64,000 nt of DNA, from NCBI RefSeq assembly GCF_921293095.1, contig NC_060246.1:85061030-85125029 (forward strand). Reading direction: 5' to 3'. The translations under genes were made by a program, and so were the position numbers. The notes under the pieces were generated by a model. The model had not been told where the DNA came from. It did not search any database and saw only the letters and a program-made list of their open reading frames with translations. The stretch is from Ischnura elegans (Eukaryota > Arthropoda > Insecta > Odonata > Coenagrionidae). Shown here piece after piece: positions 22,901-34,089 of the stretch (position 1 is its first letter; each line of letters opens with the position of its first letter).

Positions 22901-23500
22901 GAAACAGCAAAGGAAAGCTAAATCTAATTTTATTCTGGAATGAGAGAACCCTAAAAAATTCAAAGATTGCGTAATACCTATAGAAATTACATAATTAAAT
23001 GGGTGTTATCGGATTAAGTTTAAATCATGGCCTTATATTCATTTCTGTGGTGAATTTGAACGACATGTTTAATTTTATCTCAGAAAAAAATACTTTTATC
23101 AATTTTAGCTGCATTAAAAAATCTGGGGGACATGAAGAATGCTAAAAGTGCACATCAAATGGCTCTGAATACAGAGCATGATGACCCCCTTCCTCCTCTC
23201 AGCTATGCTCTTTTCCTGTGGGAGACTGAAAGGAAGCAAACTCCTGACAACCCCGATGGCGAGAACAAATGCTACGAAGTTATTTTTAAAATGTTGGATG
23301 AGTTTGAGAAAAGAGTGAAGAGAGAAGGAAGAGAAGTTGCTCCAGGAGTAAGTGCATTTTTTCTCATGATTTACATTGTACACTCATTCAATGACAAGTA
23401 TTTTGCATTTGATCACATTAAATTTCAGATGTTAGAAGCAGCTAATCAACTTAAGACTGCTCTTAAGATTTTAGAAGATCACAAGAAGTCTGAAAAATAG
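7858..23500 (+). CDS. BBS4: BBS4, BBSome TPR subunit, ten coding exons
   Basis: BBS4 is a TPR-solenoid subunit of the BBSome, the coat that carries membrane proteins in and out of cilia at the basal body and centriolar satellites. Exons are 7858-7906, 9936-10072, 10161-10273, 10365-10459, 11062-11227, 14754-14916, 14989-15111, 15304-15535, 23109-23347 and 23429-23500. They sum to 1389 nt, giving 462 codons plus stop, and all junction phases agree. Diagnostic matches to animal BBS4 as I recall it are FNWLIH...CEYAIYA (residues 24-61), LGQCYFQNNDYEKA and the LWNNIG.CF.GKKKY.AAI.CLKRA.YL block (about 265-295). TPR repeats cover most of residues 65-400. Human BBS4 is 519 residues; the missing length is the unstructured C-terminal tail. 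Exon 1 is the least certain part. Confidence 0.93.
8400..8690. mobile_element. Possible MITE relic
   Basis: A G-rich left part (GGTGGGGGGAGAGGGG) and C-rich right part ending GGCTACGCTACTG resemble the CAGTGGCGTAGC family. The ends are too eroded to define. Confidence 0.3.
8978..9712. mobile_element. Foldback MITE with TTAA target site
   Basis: The ends are CCCTTTCACTGCTGT and, inverted, CCCTTTCGCTGCTGT, each next to TTAA (8974-8977, 9713-9716), as for piggyBac-type elements. Inside, about 9105-9325 is repeated in reverse complement at about 9335-9565, so a transcript could form one long hairpin. No transposase is present. It lies in BBS4 intron 1. Confidence 0.85.
9936..10072 (+). CDS. BBS4: BBS4 exon 2 (residues 17-62)
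   Basis: The exon lies between TTTTCAG and GTGAGT. It codes for FNWLIHAQLVRQDADDCNTL, the conserved N-terminal helix pair, and ends with CEYAIYAR. Confidence 0.93.
10161..10273 (+). CDS. BBS4: BBS4 exon 3 (residues 63-99)
   Basis: The exon follows TTTTCTTTCAG and ends in phase 2 before GTAATG. It codes for the first canonical TPR (GMLLRQEGKILDSLQCFKTC). Confidence 0.9.
10365..10459 (+). CDS. BBS4: BBS4 exon 4 (residues 100-131)
   Basis: The exon follows TAATTCCAG and ends in phase 1 before GTAGGA. It codes for LLGRTQEAIDKYAEADEMS and GDWEIAYRL, the second TPR, which matches KDWEISHNL of vertebrate BBS4. Confidence 0.92.
10509..10662. mobile_element. hAT-like MITE, 154 bp
   Basis: The ends CATAGGTGGATCTAGG and, inverted, CAGGGGTGGATCCAGG sit between exact 8-bp repeats TGTCCAGT (10501-10508 and 10663-10670). 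It is related in end sequence to the copy at 634-887. It lies in BBS4 intron 4. Confidence 0.78.
10724..10970. mobile_element. hAT-like MITE, 247 bp
   Basis: The right end inverted reads CAGTGGCGTAGCGAGGG and the left end reads TAGTTGTATAGCCAGG, a degraded match. Flanks TGCCATTA (10716-10723) and TGCCATAA (10971-10978) agree at 7 of 8. It sits 54 bp after the previous MITE's duplication. Confidence 0.6.
11062..11227 (+). CDS. BBS4: BBS4 exon 5 (residues 132-186)
   Basis: The acceptor is TATCTCTCCAG at 11061. An open frame extends upstream, but only this site gives the right phase and the continuous LGQCYFQ. The donor is GTAAGT. The exon holds two TPR helix pairs, including YEKARIYFENALKLN. 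Confidence 0.92.
11466..14207 (+). mobile_element. Degenerate piggyBac element
   Basis: The left end is TTAA followed by CCCTTGAACGGCTAGC and a perfect 16-bp palindrome GTGCCCATATGGGCAC. The same GGCTAGC-plus-palindrome block recurs at about 14180-14200, and a shortened form is at about 11864-11876. Between them lie frameshifted fragments of a PGBD-type DDE transposase. The right boundary is uncertain because I found no clean inverted end with TTAA. It lies in BBS4 intron 5. Confidence 0.75.
12106..13902 (+). pseudogene. piggyBac transposase remnant
   Basis: Pieces in order: KYDESMIKYFGNHGCKQF then GEPISFDFKAWCLNTP (about 12846-12960), matching the PGBD block KYFGRHGCKQFIRGKPIRFG; and YMGGNDLTDQNINRYRI (about 13433-13483), matching GGVDLMDQN..YR. 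Stops and frameshifts separate them, and upstream stretches are hardly readable. In the second block the expected Val-Asp after Gly-Gly is Asn-Asp. It is inactive. Confidence 0.8.
14754..14916 (+). CDS. BBS4: BBS4 exon 6 (residues 187-241)
   Basis: The exon lies between ATCTGCTCAG and CAGGTAAAA, separated from exon 5 by 3.5 kb that holds the piggyBac remnant. It codes for a TPR ending LLATGAMTQ, matching LAAGSMMQ of vertebrate BBS4. Confidence 0.9.
14989..15111 (+). CDS. BBS4: BBS4 exon 7 (residues 242-282)
   Basis: The exon follows CCTTTGTAG and ends before GTAAGC, phase 0 on both sides. It carries the best-conserved BBS4 block, LWNNIGLCFLGKKKYLA. Confidence 0.95.
15304..15535 (+). CDS. BBS4: BBS4 exon 8 (residues 283-359)
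   Basis: The exon follows TTATACTTTTAG and ends in phase 1 before GTATGG. It codes for AIGCLKRAAYLNPL, VAHNLGLINLLMSQFASA and an insect-side insertion rich in Ser/Lys at about residues 325-345 where vertebrate BBS4 is shorter. Confidence 0.92.
15837..18187 (-). mobile_element. Tigger/pogo-type DNA transposon, full length, dead
   Basis: The terminal inverted repeats begin CAGTAAAACCTC and end GAGGTTTTACTG, each flanked by TA (15835-15836, 18188-18189), the target site of the Tc1-mariner superfamily. Subterminal copies of CGTTGATCGGGAGTTCG recur at both ends. The 2351-bp length fits an autonomous element, but only one transposase block can still be read. It lies in BBS4 intron 8. Confidence 0.88.
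16908..17168 (-). pseudogene. Tigger transposase DDE remnant
   Basis: The readable stretch includes LTIKNVRVIFFPPTAPAKLR then PLDRGVISAAKRHYRRTLV. This matches the second half of the pogo/Tigger DDE domain (L.LKNV.V.FLPPN.TS..QPLDQGVI...K..YRR.L). The first catalytic Asp region reads LDRCTGPN instead of the usual LDN..AH. No intact ORF surrounds it. Confidence 0.85.
18190..23108. other. Distal part of BBS4 intron 8
   Basis: AT-rich DNA with no exon I could support. It holds a probable MITE (20331-20525) and short chance ORFs. Confidence 0.5.
20331..20525. mobile_element. Probable hAT-like MITE, no clear target duplication
   Basis: The ends CAGGGATGGATTTAGGA and TGGATCCACCTATA resemble the GGTGGATC-type ends of the 10.5-kb MITE, with the same G-rich left and C-rich right interior. 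I could not find matching 8-bp flanks. Confidence 0.4.
23109..23347 (+). CDS. BBS4: BBS4 exon 9 (residues 360-439)
   Basis: The exon follows ATCAATTTTAG after a 7.6-kb intron and ends before GTAAGT. It codes for the last TPRs (ALKNLGDMKNAKSAHQMAL, YALFLWETE) and a charged helix. Confidence 0.92.
23429..23500 (+). CDS. BBS4: BBS4 exon 10 and stop (residues 440-462)
   Basis: The exon follows CATTAAATTTCAG. It codes for MLEAANQLKTALKILEDHKK, a short tail and TAG, and lines up with the vertebrate MAQKLGAALQVGE helix just before the variable tail. Confidence 0.88.
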   Translation: MLEAANQLKTALKILEDHKKSEK

Positions 23501-26500
23501 ACCAAAAAATATAGCTCAAGCATCATGCACTTACAGCAATTGAGAAGCTCAAGCTGAGTACACAATATGCACAGTAATTGATTTTTCAGCTGGAAAAATA
23601 CAACAGTGCTGAAGCCCAAGGTTGAGCTGGCCCAGTGCTTTTATATGAAAATATCCCAGAAGTTTCACTGTGAAATGGGATATTGCCAATGATCTTGTGT
23701 GTACTCTAAATTGACTTTTGAATTGGACCAGTGTACCAACTAACTGTATCTAATTTGGTTTTTAAGTAGACTGTCCAGGCATTTAAAATGCTGTAATTAA
23801 GCTCATGCATGAAATAAGTGTGAGAGACTTACTTCTTATCCATCTCAATAATGTTAAGCATCATAAACAATTCTGGCTCTGGTAACATGGATTAGGTTTA
23901 TTCAATACGCAGCCTGTGTAGGTAAATGATCAATGTAGGCTGCTGAAAATGTAATACAATTAATAAGAACTAAAGATAATCAATATGCTTAAACCATTGA
24001 TTTTACAAGTACTCCAAATGAAATTTTAAAATACCTAATGATTTTATTTGATACTGTTTTCGTCAAGGGGAACATTGAAATTCTCAATAGTGCATTATAA
24101 ATTTGGTTAATAAAAATGTTTGATGTCCCAAAAGAATTTTTATGGAAAATACGTGAAATCAGTTACTTTATGAAAGGGATGGAAATGAGATCATTGTGAT
24201 TATGCATTTAATTTTTGTTGGCCTCTGATGCTGGAAAAATGGATTTGGGCTTCATTTTTCACTTTTTAGTTGCATAAAGAAACTATGACTTCAAAGAATA
24301 AAAAATGGAAATGGAAATTTAAATGAACTAAGCATGAAACTATTTATGCTGAATATGAATTTTGTAAAATATGAATGATATGTGAAATATTAACAAATGG
24401 CTGTTCTAGTGTATTAAATCTGTTCAGAATTAACTCAATTTCTTTCAAAGGACTTCTGCCTTAACCATGAAAAAATAGAAACTATTTCAAGTTGACCTTT
24501 TGAAAATTTCATCCTATGGTGAGGAGATATGTCCTCCACTTGTGAGTCATGCTGTATTAGTCTCGCTAACAGATTGATCTCCAACATTACATAGAATTAA
24601 AGTATTCATTTATCTTTAGGTAAATATATTAATGGGGTGAGTCATCATTTTGAATAATGACTTTTATTTAAGGGTTAAATAAATATTTGTGAGAAAAGTG
24701 TCAGATAACTAAATGGTGCAAGCTATCTCTGACCTGGATTCCAAATCCTGAATCCACCCTGCATAGACTTCGTATTTTGGCTTAAAATAAAACACAGAAA
24801 ATTAACTGTTCAATGAATGATTAATTTGTGGGTCGGTGAGTATGATAGCCTCATAAATTAATAACCTCAAAATTTGCCACTCATGACCTACAAGTGCTAT
24901 ACTGGAAATTCAATGCTTCCATAGCATGAAAATGTGTAAATACAGAATTAAAATACCATTTTCCCTCAAGGGATTAAATTTGTTAGGTACCTGCCTTCTT
25001 TTATTTATTTTCCACCCATGTTCCTAAATAAAGCATCATGACACTAGTTGTTATACATAAAGAAAAATGAGTAAGGACAGAAATTGATGGACCATGAGAT
25101 GATATGATATACTTCTTTGAAAATTTTTATTTAATTTCATTTAAATGTGAGGTATCATGAATAGGAGGCACCAATTAAAGAAAATTAAGTGCATTTTAAA
25201 TGGGAAATCTATAAAAAAATATCTTTGCAATTAAAAACCAAAGTAATTATTATTATTGCTTTTAGTAATTCTTTGCATGGTGTCACTGTATACCTCAACA
25301 GTAACGGTGATTAAGAGTAAGAAGTGGATTAGGGTCAAGAGTGCAAGAAAATATGTTGGAAGGGTTGACTGTACCAAAATTATTTGAGGAGTGAAGTATT
25401 TTTATAAGACAGCATGGGACAACTACTCCCCTTTACCCTAAGTTATTACCACCACAAGCGGACAACAAAAGAATTGAATTCATATCCTAGAAGGAGTGAC
25501 GTTGCGACTGCACAGCTTTGATGATTCTTCATTGCACTTTTTTCACTAAGTGAATACTTAATTATGTACGTCATTTCACGTATCCTGATGATGAGGAAAT
25601 ATTTTAGGTAAGGAGGACTACATAATTAAGTGCATGCACTGCTCTTATTTTTTTGTTGCTGATCATTTGAGTAGTATATTGGGTGCACATTCATTGATAA
25701 GGTTGCATTATCATTTAAAATATAAATCCTCAACTGCATAGTCATGAGAAATTTGGTATGTTCATTGATATGAATGGTGGCAAGGTAATAGTTGGAATTA
25801 CTTTTTGTAATTTTTGTTTCATCTATGTTCAATTTTAATTTATCCATATTTCAGGTGTATGATGGTGTTGTTTTAAAATAGATGGTGTAAATTTTAATCT
25901 TCAAAATAATGCTGTCCTAATATAAATGAGTGGATTGATGGATCCAATTTTTTTCAACAGAGGTACCTCGTATGAATTGCCTTAAGAAAAAAATCACCCC
26001 ATTTAGGAGTTGAACCACAAACCTTCTGCATTCTATACCAATGCATACTTAAGTACACTTATGCTTGAGGACACTAAACAGTGTAGTGGTTTGCACATAA
26101 GCACAAAAAGTCGAAAGCTTGTGGTTTGACTTTTGATTCAGATAATTTTTTTAAAAGCAGTTTGTGTGAATTTCATCAACATTTACAAAGGAGGTCTGAA
26201 ATTTGAAATACAATAATGTGCTTTACAAAAACTAGATTTCATTCAATTGCGAGAATTAAATTTTCATTTAATGTTTTTGGAATGTTATTGTTTTGAGATT
26301 TTCTGGATGTATAAAATTTTCAGGGAATAAGATGTTTGCAAAGTCTTCCTCTCTTACGGTGAGTAGATGATTAAAATTGATGCTTATTAAGTTACTAAAT
26401 CACTTTATAGATATTTAGCCATTGTATACCATGGAGGTAGGGGCATCCCAAAATCTATAATTCTCAACATCAGTGGTATCAATCAGGTCTAAGTCACCCA

Positions 26501-29500
26501 GTTAAGCTGATTGTCCCTCCCTTGCAATGGATGATGGTCCATACCCCAAAAACTGTGATTTAGGGAATAATATTTTATATAATTATCAATTCTCACTAAA
26601 ATTTTCCTCAACATTTCCTTAATGACACAACTTGTGGATACATCCATACAGTGAGTAGCTCTGTGTCACCCCTTCATCTTTCTAGAGCAGTCTTTTGTGC
26701 TCTTGAAATTATGACATGTTATTATGTTCTGAACTAATAAAAAAGTATTTTTATATTAAAAATAAAATTTAAAATTAAATAAAAAAATCATAGTTCAAAA
26801 TAAATTTCTATCACTTGTGAAAAAACAATTCTTTCAAAGAGAAATGGAGAATCATGGGCAATTACATTTTGCACAATGGCATCACCCTATGTTAAGATGC
26901 CACTGCGGTAGGTCTATGCTCCTCACACCTCCTTCACTAATGACGCCACGGCTCAATCCAGAGACGGAGGGAGAGATGATGCTTCAGAGATAGAAATAGA
27001 ATGAAAGAAAGATGGGATTCTGAGCAACGTAGCTATCATCTATATCATGTATCTTTGTGTTTCACATTTCAAGCACAGAACAACTTAGTGGTATCTGCCT
27101 TAGTAAGAGTCATTAAAAAAATGAAAAATTATTAAGATTTTGTCAATCTCGACCGTCTGATACATTCTCCTTGTATTCTGGTGTACTATGTTTTCAAGGT
27201 TATTTCTACCATGAAATATGACTAAATATTACGCGAAAGTCATCATCATTTTAGTTACAACTATAATGGTCCAATGTACACTTTTTATGACTCCAAATTA
27301 CAGCAGAATGGGGTCATTTTCAAAACTATTTGATATTCTACTCTGCAAGAGTGAATAATGAGAAGATTCAAGCTTTCCTGTCTTCTGACACATCTTCTAC
27401 TTCTCAAATTATTAGCTATGGACATCTTGATTCCTAAGCATTTCTTGAAATGGGAGCTGAAAGTTGTCAATAAAACTCACTTCCCCTTCAATGTAGCCAC
27501 TATGTGGGATTTCCCTGCCATCACTTTCCCTCTATTTTCTGTACATACTACATATGCACTTTTCAAGTGGGTGATTAACTTTAATATTTTGGTTTTGTTT
27601 CTTAAGTGAGAAGCTAAATTTAGAGATGCTATTTTCATCAAAAATCCACTCTCCCATCCACAGCCATGTGGATAACCCTGCTCTTCTGGATTCTTTCAGC
27701 AGATATTCTTTGTTAGTTTCAAAACATGAAGCTGAAACACAAAGATAGATGAAGTAGATAACAGAAATGGAAAAAACAGACCACTTGCTTCATGATCAAA
27801 TGCAAAAGCAGTTTGTGAAATTCATCATTAGGGTAAAGGAAATCTACTATACTTGGGCTCCCCATTTTCCACGAAATGAATACCTAATTTTGAGTACACT
27901 TTAGAATAATTTTGAGAGTTTTATACTATTTTTATTTTTTTTGGATGCATATAATATTTGTATCAATTAAATTTGAGGAAAAATATGTTTAAACTGCAGT
28001 ATGGCTGACTGAACAATTCCATGATTCATATGATAATTCAGAAAACTTAAGGAATGCTTGGACATACCAAGTATTTCCCTGCAGTACCATTAAAGTATAC
28101 TTAGTCTCCTTTGTTAAATATAGTATCTAATTATATATTCCTGGTAATTCTACCCATTTAAAGCTTTGCCTACTGTAAATATCTCCCCATAACTTTCTTC
28201 CAGCTCAATATCTGGGGCTCTCAGAATATTGCTGGAAAGAAATTGGATTGAAATTCTATTCTGCCTAAATTACAAACAGTGCATCATAATAACTACACAC
28301 CACAATCTAAGTAACTACATAGTACTATTAAATATGAATCATGGATTTCCTGTCCATAAACCACTGACAATCATTGTGTTTTATGAAGTTTAGATGGATA
28401 AGGGATCGAAAAGAAGCATCATTTAGTGCTATTTATTATTTGAAGTCATGTAATTAATTCCTTTTCAGAGCATACAGCTAACTAGGAATTTGAAATGACT
28501 CAGAGCAATAAAGAATGAGTTTATTTTTCATGGATTCCAGAATGAAGGGCCCAAAAGTGGAGCCAGGGTCGGCCCAAGACTACGATGATATTTCAAATCA
28601 TTGGACATATCTCTCCCAGAAGATACAATCATCACTCTTCAGCCCATTCTCTTATGTATGTATATACTTGTTTCTTGATGGGAATTAAATAAATGCAATA
28701 GACATAGCTATTGAAGAAAATAATTATAAATTGAATTATTAAAAGGTTAGAAATTAATTAAGAAATTATTTATAGATGATGAATTAAGTATTTTGAGAGG
28801 ACAAGGACTTGGGGCAATGACACAGTAAAATGTAAGAAAAACAAATTATGTATACGCTGCAAATGGAATATATGAGAGAATATGGAATTTATAAATTCAT
28901 GTGATAATTTATAGTGGTGAAACTACTATGAATGCAACAATGAAATATATAGCAGAATTTTTTCACATTCTAGTACCTTAAATAAAAAACATTCCTTTAC
29001 TGAATTAGGGACAGAAAAAATCTGATAGCTCTCTAGGCATCAAGCCAGAATCCTAAATGATCATGGGGTTTAAAAATAAAACGACACAATTCATAAAATG
29101 TAATTAAAAGATTCCTCCTCAGTGGTTTTTGAAGGCATTTTATTTCCTTGTTCTAATATAAAATAAATTACTTCACATAGCAAAATTCTTTGAAAAAACT
29201 GAAGAACTGGAAAAATGAAGAATTATTTCTTAATCAGCAATTTTGGTACTATTAGAGGTAAAATAAAATTATATTTTAGGGATTCATCAAGTGTAAATTT
29301 ACTTGTATAGAGCCTGAAACCGATAGAAATTAAGGTGACTTTAAAGCAGAGCTTCAGAAGTAGGAGATAAAAATAGCTATAGGTACTGCAGTACATTTTG
29401 AACATTTTGGGAAGAGAACGTTGGTAACAGAGTTTGGCATCCGTAATTACTATTTCTTGCAAATGAGATATTCAAAATTCTACACAATAAAACACAAGAA

Positions 29501-32500
29501 ATGATTTTAAAACTGTGAGGGAGATTTTAAAGGAAAACGGTTGTGAATAAGTTGGGTAATTTATTGAGATATGAAGCTTTCTCAACATTCCATGTGCATG
29601 AAAAAGATGACTCAGTGTTAAAAATAGTAACTGAAATTCTTATAGATTTTTATACCAGGTCTCGCCATTTTGTCAAACCATCGTACTTCAACATTATTTA
29701 CTCTGAAGCCTTTTACCACCACTGTGGTATTCTGTCCTTTTTATCATCTGATGTAGAGATTAAAAAATCCTACCTGCATCAAAGTTGAAAAGCTAACTTT
29801 CACAGTCATCAATGTAGCCTATTGAGAGAACAGTGTTATTTTATTGTTTGGAGGTTATGCTGTGCCATGAATATCCTATTACTATTTAGGAAAACTAACA
29901 GTAATCACATTCATAAGATAATTTCCTGTAATGAAGTTTGAGTTCATGAAACATATGTTTCTATTGAGCTGCGATTTTAAGGATAAAATTATACACCTTG
30001 TTTTTCCTATGTAAGTTAATTTAAGGGGCCACCTTCATTTCCAAAATAAATAAATATCTCATGAGAGTGTGGAATTATTTTAAAGAATATACCTATTATA
30101 TGAAGGCTACTTCTACAAAAGATGTAATGATTGTGCCCATCACATGATATTTTCCAGATGTTTTTCTTAGTAATTAAGAATAACTACAAATTTAATAGAA
30201 GTATGCATACGGTGAAAGTGATTATGGAAATGATTATGGCTACTACTTAAAACATGAATTTTCCTTTTGATAATTGTATAATTGGGAAACTTGGATTTAA
30301 GAAATCTTTTTGCTTCAGTCATTAAATTCCATTCTGGGTAGATGACCCAGAGAAATTAACATGCAAAATAATTTGATAATTAATTTAATCTTGTTAGATG
30401 GAATGTGCTGATCTTAAGAAAGAGTATATAAGTTTAGCTCCATAATGGAGTGTTAAAATTACTACTTCCAAACCTTGATCTTTCCACATCATTTAAGATA
30501 CAATTCTGAGATATTATGAATTTACTTACAGGAATAAAAGGATATACGTATGTAGTAATATGGTTGTATACTTCAGTCAGTGGTAAATACAGAAAAGAAC
30601 TTAAGTAGCATTAAATATTCCCCTAATTTAAAGCAAAAGAGGAAATACACTGCTTAGGGAGTTCCATGATTGAGAGCATAGAATTGTAATTCATTCAAAC
30701 TCATATTGGCATCTCATTATATCGACACAACATATGATTTTTCCACATTTAAAACATAATCGGATACAAAATTTTAGATTTATATCAATTTTTACATTTT
30801 CTGACTACAAATCACCACAATTAAGTTTAGCATTACTTAAGTAAAAAACAGAATACACGAAAATCATGAGAATGAACAAGGGATGAAAATCAATGCAAAA
30901 TTTTGAGAGTAAATAATTACTCATGGTACATTGTTTTGAGAGCCTGATTTCATTAACACCCATAAAAATCTCTCTAATTTTAATTTGCCATCATTTATCT
31001 AAACATTTTATTTTCAACAAGGGTAGGCATTCAGTGACATAAGAGTTCTGCAACTACATTACCAAAGCTTACTTTCATCAAAATAAAAACCTTGTAGGTT
31101 GATCGTTGACAATGTGTCTGGGTAATATTTTTATTATTTTTTTCTGGAGAGTTTTTTTATACCTAGCAATTTTGCCTTCATGCCATTATGATAAAAAGGA
31201 TTTACATATGTATAGTGAAAAATTTAAAATTAAAATATTTGAGTGACTGAAGAATCTTGGTTTAAAAATTTCAAGTATAATATTTTTATCATTCAACAGT
31301 GAAAACTTAATATAAAAACTCCTGCAAGTCAAGATAATGAAGACAAATGAAGTTTCTGCAAAATTCCACCGCCAAAGATTCACAATTTGGCCACCATGGC
31401 CCCGAAGTTCGCATCACTTCTCATCAAGATATTTCCCAAGAATAACAAATCGTCACTCTGTGTGGGAATTGGAATTCATTCTTTGGCCGTTTTTTTCAGC
31501 ATCACTAAGATATAGTTAATGAACTGCGTTTAAAATAAATACCTATTCATATCACAAAACATTTAAAATATTTAGTTTACAAAAGTGAATGTACATGAAT
31601 TATTCTCCACAATCAGATTTAAGGGTCTCACACTTAATGCTGCATGAATGTCAATAATGTGGAGCCACATTGGACGGGGTTCACTCTACTTTCCAATTCT
31701 CAGTACACGTATTATTATTCGATATCTCCTTATTTTTTTATTTCACCCTTATTGTCCATGTTTAATGAATGAGCTGCTGAATTGTGTCCTGAGAACACTA
31801 AGCTGTCAGTTAGCAGTGTCCCATGTAACATCTTGGTATTTTATCAAATGACGTCAATGTCATAAAAATATGCTTAGGAATTGAACAGAAAATTTGACCA
31901 CTCAATGGAAGAAAATACTTTAATTCAAGCTCTTCCATCTCGTAATAAACAATGTATCCTAAAACAAATATTTCCTTACAAATAGCTATTTATTATAATA
32001 ATTGACAATCAGGACTTGTCATTTATGTCAAAGACAGTATCAAAATTGATGAAGTGATGTTAGCATAAGAGGAAATTCTAAATAAGCACTAACAATGGCA
32101 CATTTATCATGAACTCTTTATGATTGTAGCCTCTGCATTAATGTACACATATTCAAAGGTATTTTAATTATACCGGATCTGGGAAATCATTTAATCACCT
32201 CTTATGTTCAATTGTCCATGGAATTAATGATTTTTCAATTATGTTTGCCGCCACCAAGATTATAATGTTAAGTACATTGGTAACATAAGCTTAAATTTCA
32301 AAATCAACTCTCAATTTTGAGTTCTTTTTATTCCTTGGGGAAATATTAGAACTGCTATCTTAAAAAAATTATTGAATCTGAAATATTATGAAGATGGTGT
32401 TGGTTTTTCTCTGGATTTTACCATATAATTAACTCAGCTTTTTACCCATGGAACTTTAAAATTGGATTCTACGCAAATCACCTACCCATATAAATGTATG

Positions 32501-33838
32501 TGAATAATGATGACATTTTTATTTCATTTTTATCTATCATCAATTATTTCTAGAGAAATGGAAATATTTGAAGTTAGATGATTGGTATAGAGTCTTTTAC
32601 ATGAGTTGACAAGAACATGTTATGAAAATAGACTTCAAAAATGATCAAAGTAGGTGTAACACTGGCACCAGATATATGTACAAGCCCATTGAGAATTTAA
32701 TGTCCCTACTAAAACAAAAGATGTTCAATCACTATAAATATTATCACTATCATGGCAAAGGAATGCCATTAATTACAAGGTTTATTAAAATATTAAGCCC
32801 GAAAGAGAAGACGCTGATGGCATTTTGTGTCACAATTCACTGAGTGGCTTAAAAAAACTATGATGGGAGTGCACTCATGTTTATTCTGATGACATACACA
32901 TGCAAAATATACTCGTATGAGTTATTTAATGCAGAATTTGCATGTGTACTCACAGAAAGATGATGAGGAGTTCCTCCAAGCTTATCCTCACCCAAAATAG
33001 GCCACCGTTGATTTTAGGATGGCAATTCTTTTACAAATCCAGGAGCCACATTGCATTTTATGGACTACTAAGCTTCAAAAGTCCCAAATTTAAAATACTG
33101 GGTACATATAAGCAAGCATGCACAAGAATTTTATTGACTTTTTAAAATGTCACCATATCTTATGCTTCAGTCCTTCTCAAATTCGGGCACATTTTTGCAC
33201 ATGGAAACATAAATGCTGTAATATGTACAAGCTAAATGGGAATTAATGTTGTTGCCATCATTATGTCATTTATGGCATTGGTCCATACTTGAATAGTGCT
33301 ATAGAAAGAATACAACAGAAATAAAAACTTCAATGTAGGTACTTAGATTGAAGACAGTGATTATAAATAGCGTTTGATGACTGAAGCATGGAAATAAATG
33401 ATATGATATCCAAAACAGTAAAAGGTAAGTGCATTGAACATCTGTATCTAATGATAGACATAACTTCAAATGGACAAAACAATTATGAGATTAGTTTCAA
33501 TGATTTTGCATTTTATTTGCTTTAGAAAAGCTAAGATATATAAAAATTGTGCTCATAAAAGGCAGAGACGTACTCCAAAGTGTTGATGTAATATTGAATG
33601 CAATATATGAAGATGTTGTTGATTAGCAAAACATACATTAAAGAGATGGAGTTGGTCCCAAGACAGAGGAAGATTTGCATTGATAAAAAAGAGAAAATAT
33701 AGGGTGGATTCATATTACTTCAATGTACACTTCCAATGCTATTCCCCAAGCCCAATGTACAGGAAGTACCAAACAGAATGAGACGTAATTGAACTCTGCA
33801 AAAATGATCACACTTCTGTACAAGTCTTTATATGTAAA
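23501..33838. other. AT-rich intergenic block
   Basis: This holds the BBS4 3' UTR on the left and, presumably, the 3' UTR of the minus-strand gene on the right. No exon, transposon end or ordered repeat stood out. The longest ORFs are under 85 codons and compositionally random. A minus-strand AATAAA at 33527-33522 could serve the 33.8-kb terminal exon. Confidence 0.5.
24297..24302 (+). terminator. Candidate BBS4 polyadenylation signal
   Basis: AATAAA about 800 bp after the BBS4 stop, in an AT-rich context. Other AT-rich candidates exist nearby, so this is only the clearest hexamer. Confidence 0.35.
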
Positions 33839-34089
33839 TTACCGAAATTGCTCGGATTTAGGTAAGAAATCAACTTTCTTGATCTTGCCTTTGGATGTTG
33901 ACTCTTCCGATGAGTTCAGCTTGAAAGTTTCTGTTTTCTTTGTTTTTGATTCATCCTGAAAGAGCATACTTCCAGCGCCGCTTCGCTCACTACTTCCAGC
34001 TCCTTTCCCTGTTGGGATGTGTCCCAAAGAGGCAAATGAGCACACTAAGGCTGCTAGCCTGGACAGCAGTTCACGAAGCGGATTCCGGC
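33839..34089 (-). CDS. Terminal coding exon of an unrecognised gene
   Basis: The exon starts after a strong acceptor (ACTTTCATTTCAG), in phase 1, and runs 82 codons to TAA. It opens with an amphipathic Leu-rich helix (NPLRELLSRLAALVCSFASL). A Gly/Ser stretch (GKGAGSSERSGAGS) follows, then a Lys/Ser/Glu-rich tail (KTKKTETFKLNSSEESTSKG) ending SEQFR. I do not recognise the family. It could be the last exon of the coiled-coil gene at 38-45 kb on the same strand. The phases only join if an unseen exon lies between, or if a weak internal donor in the 38-kb exon (GGCGGTAGTC, phase 1) is used. Confidence 0.65.
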
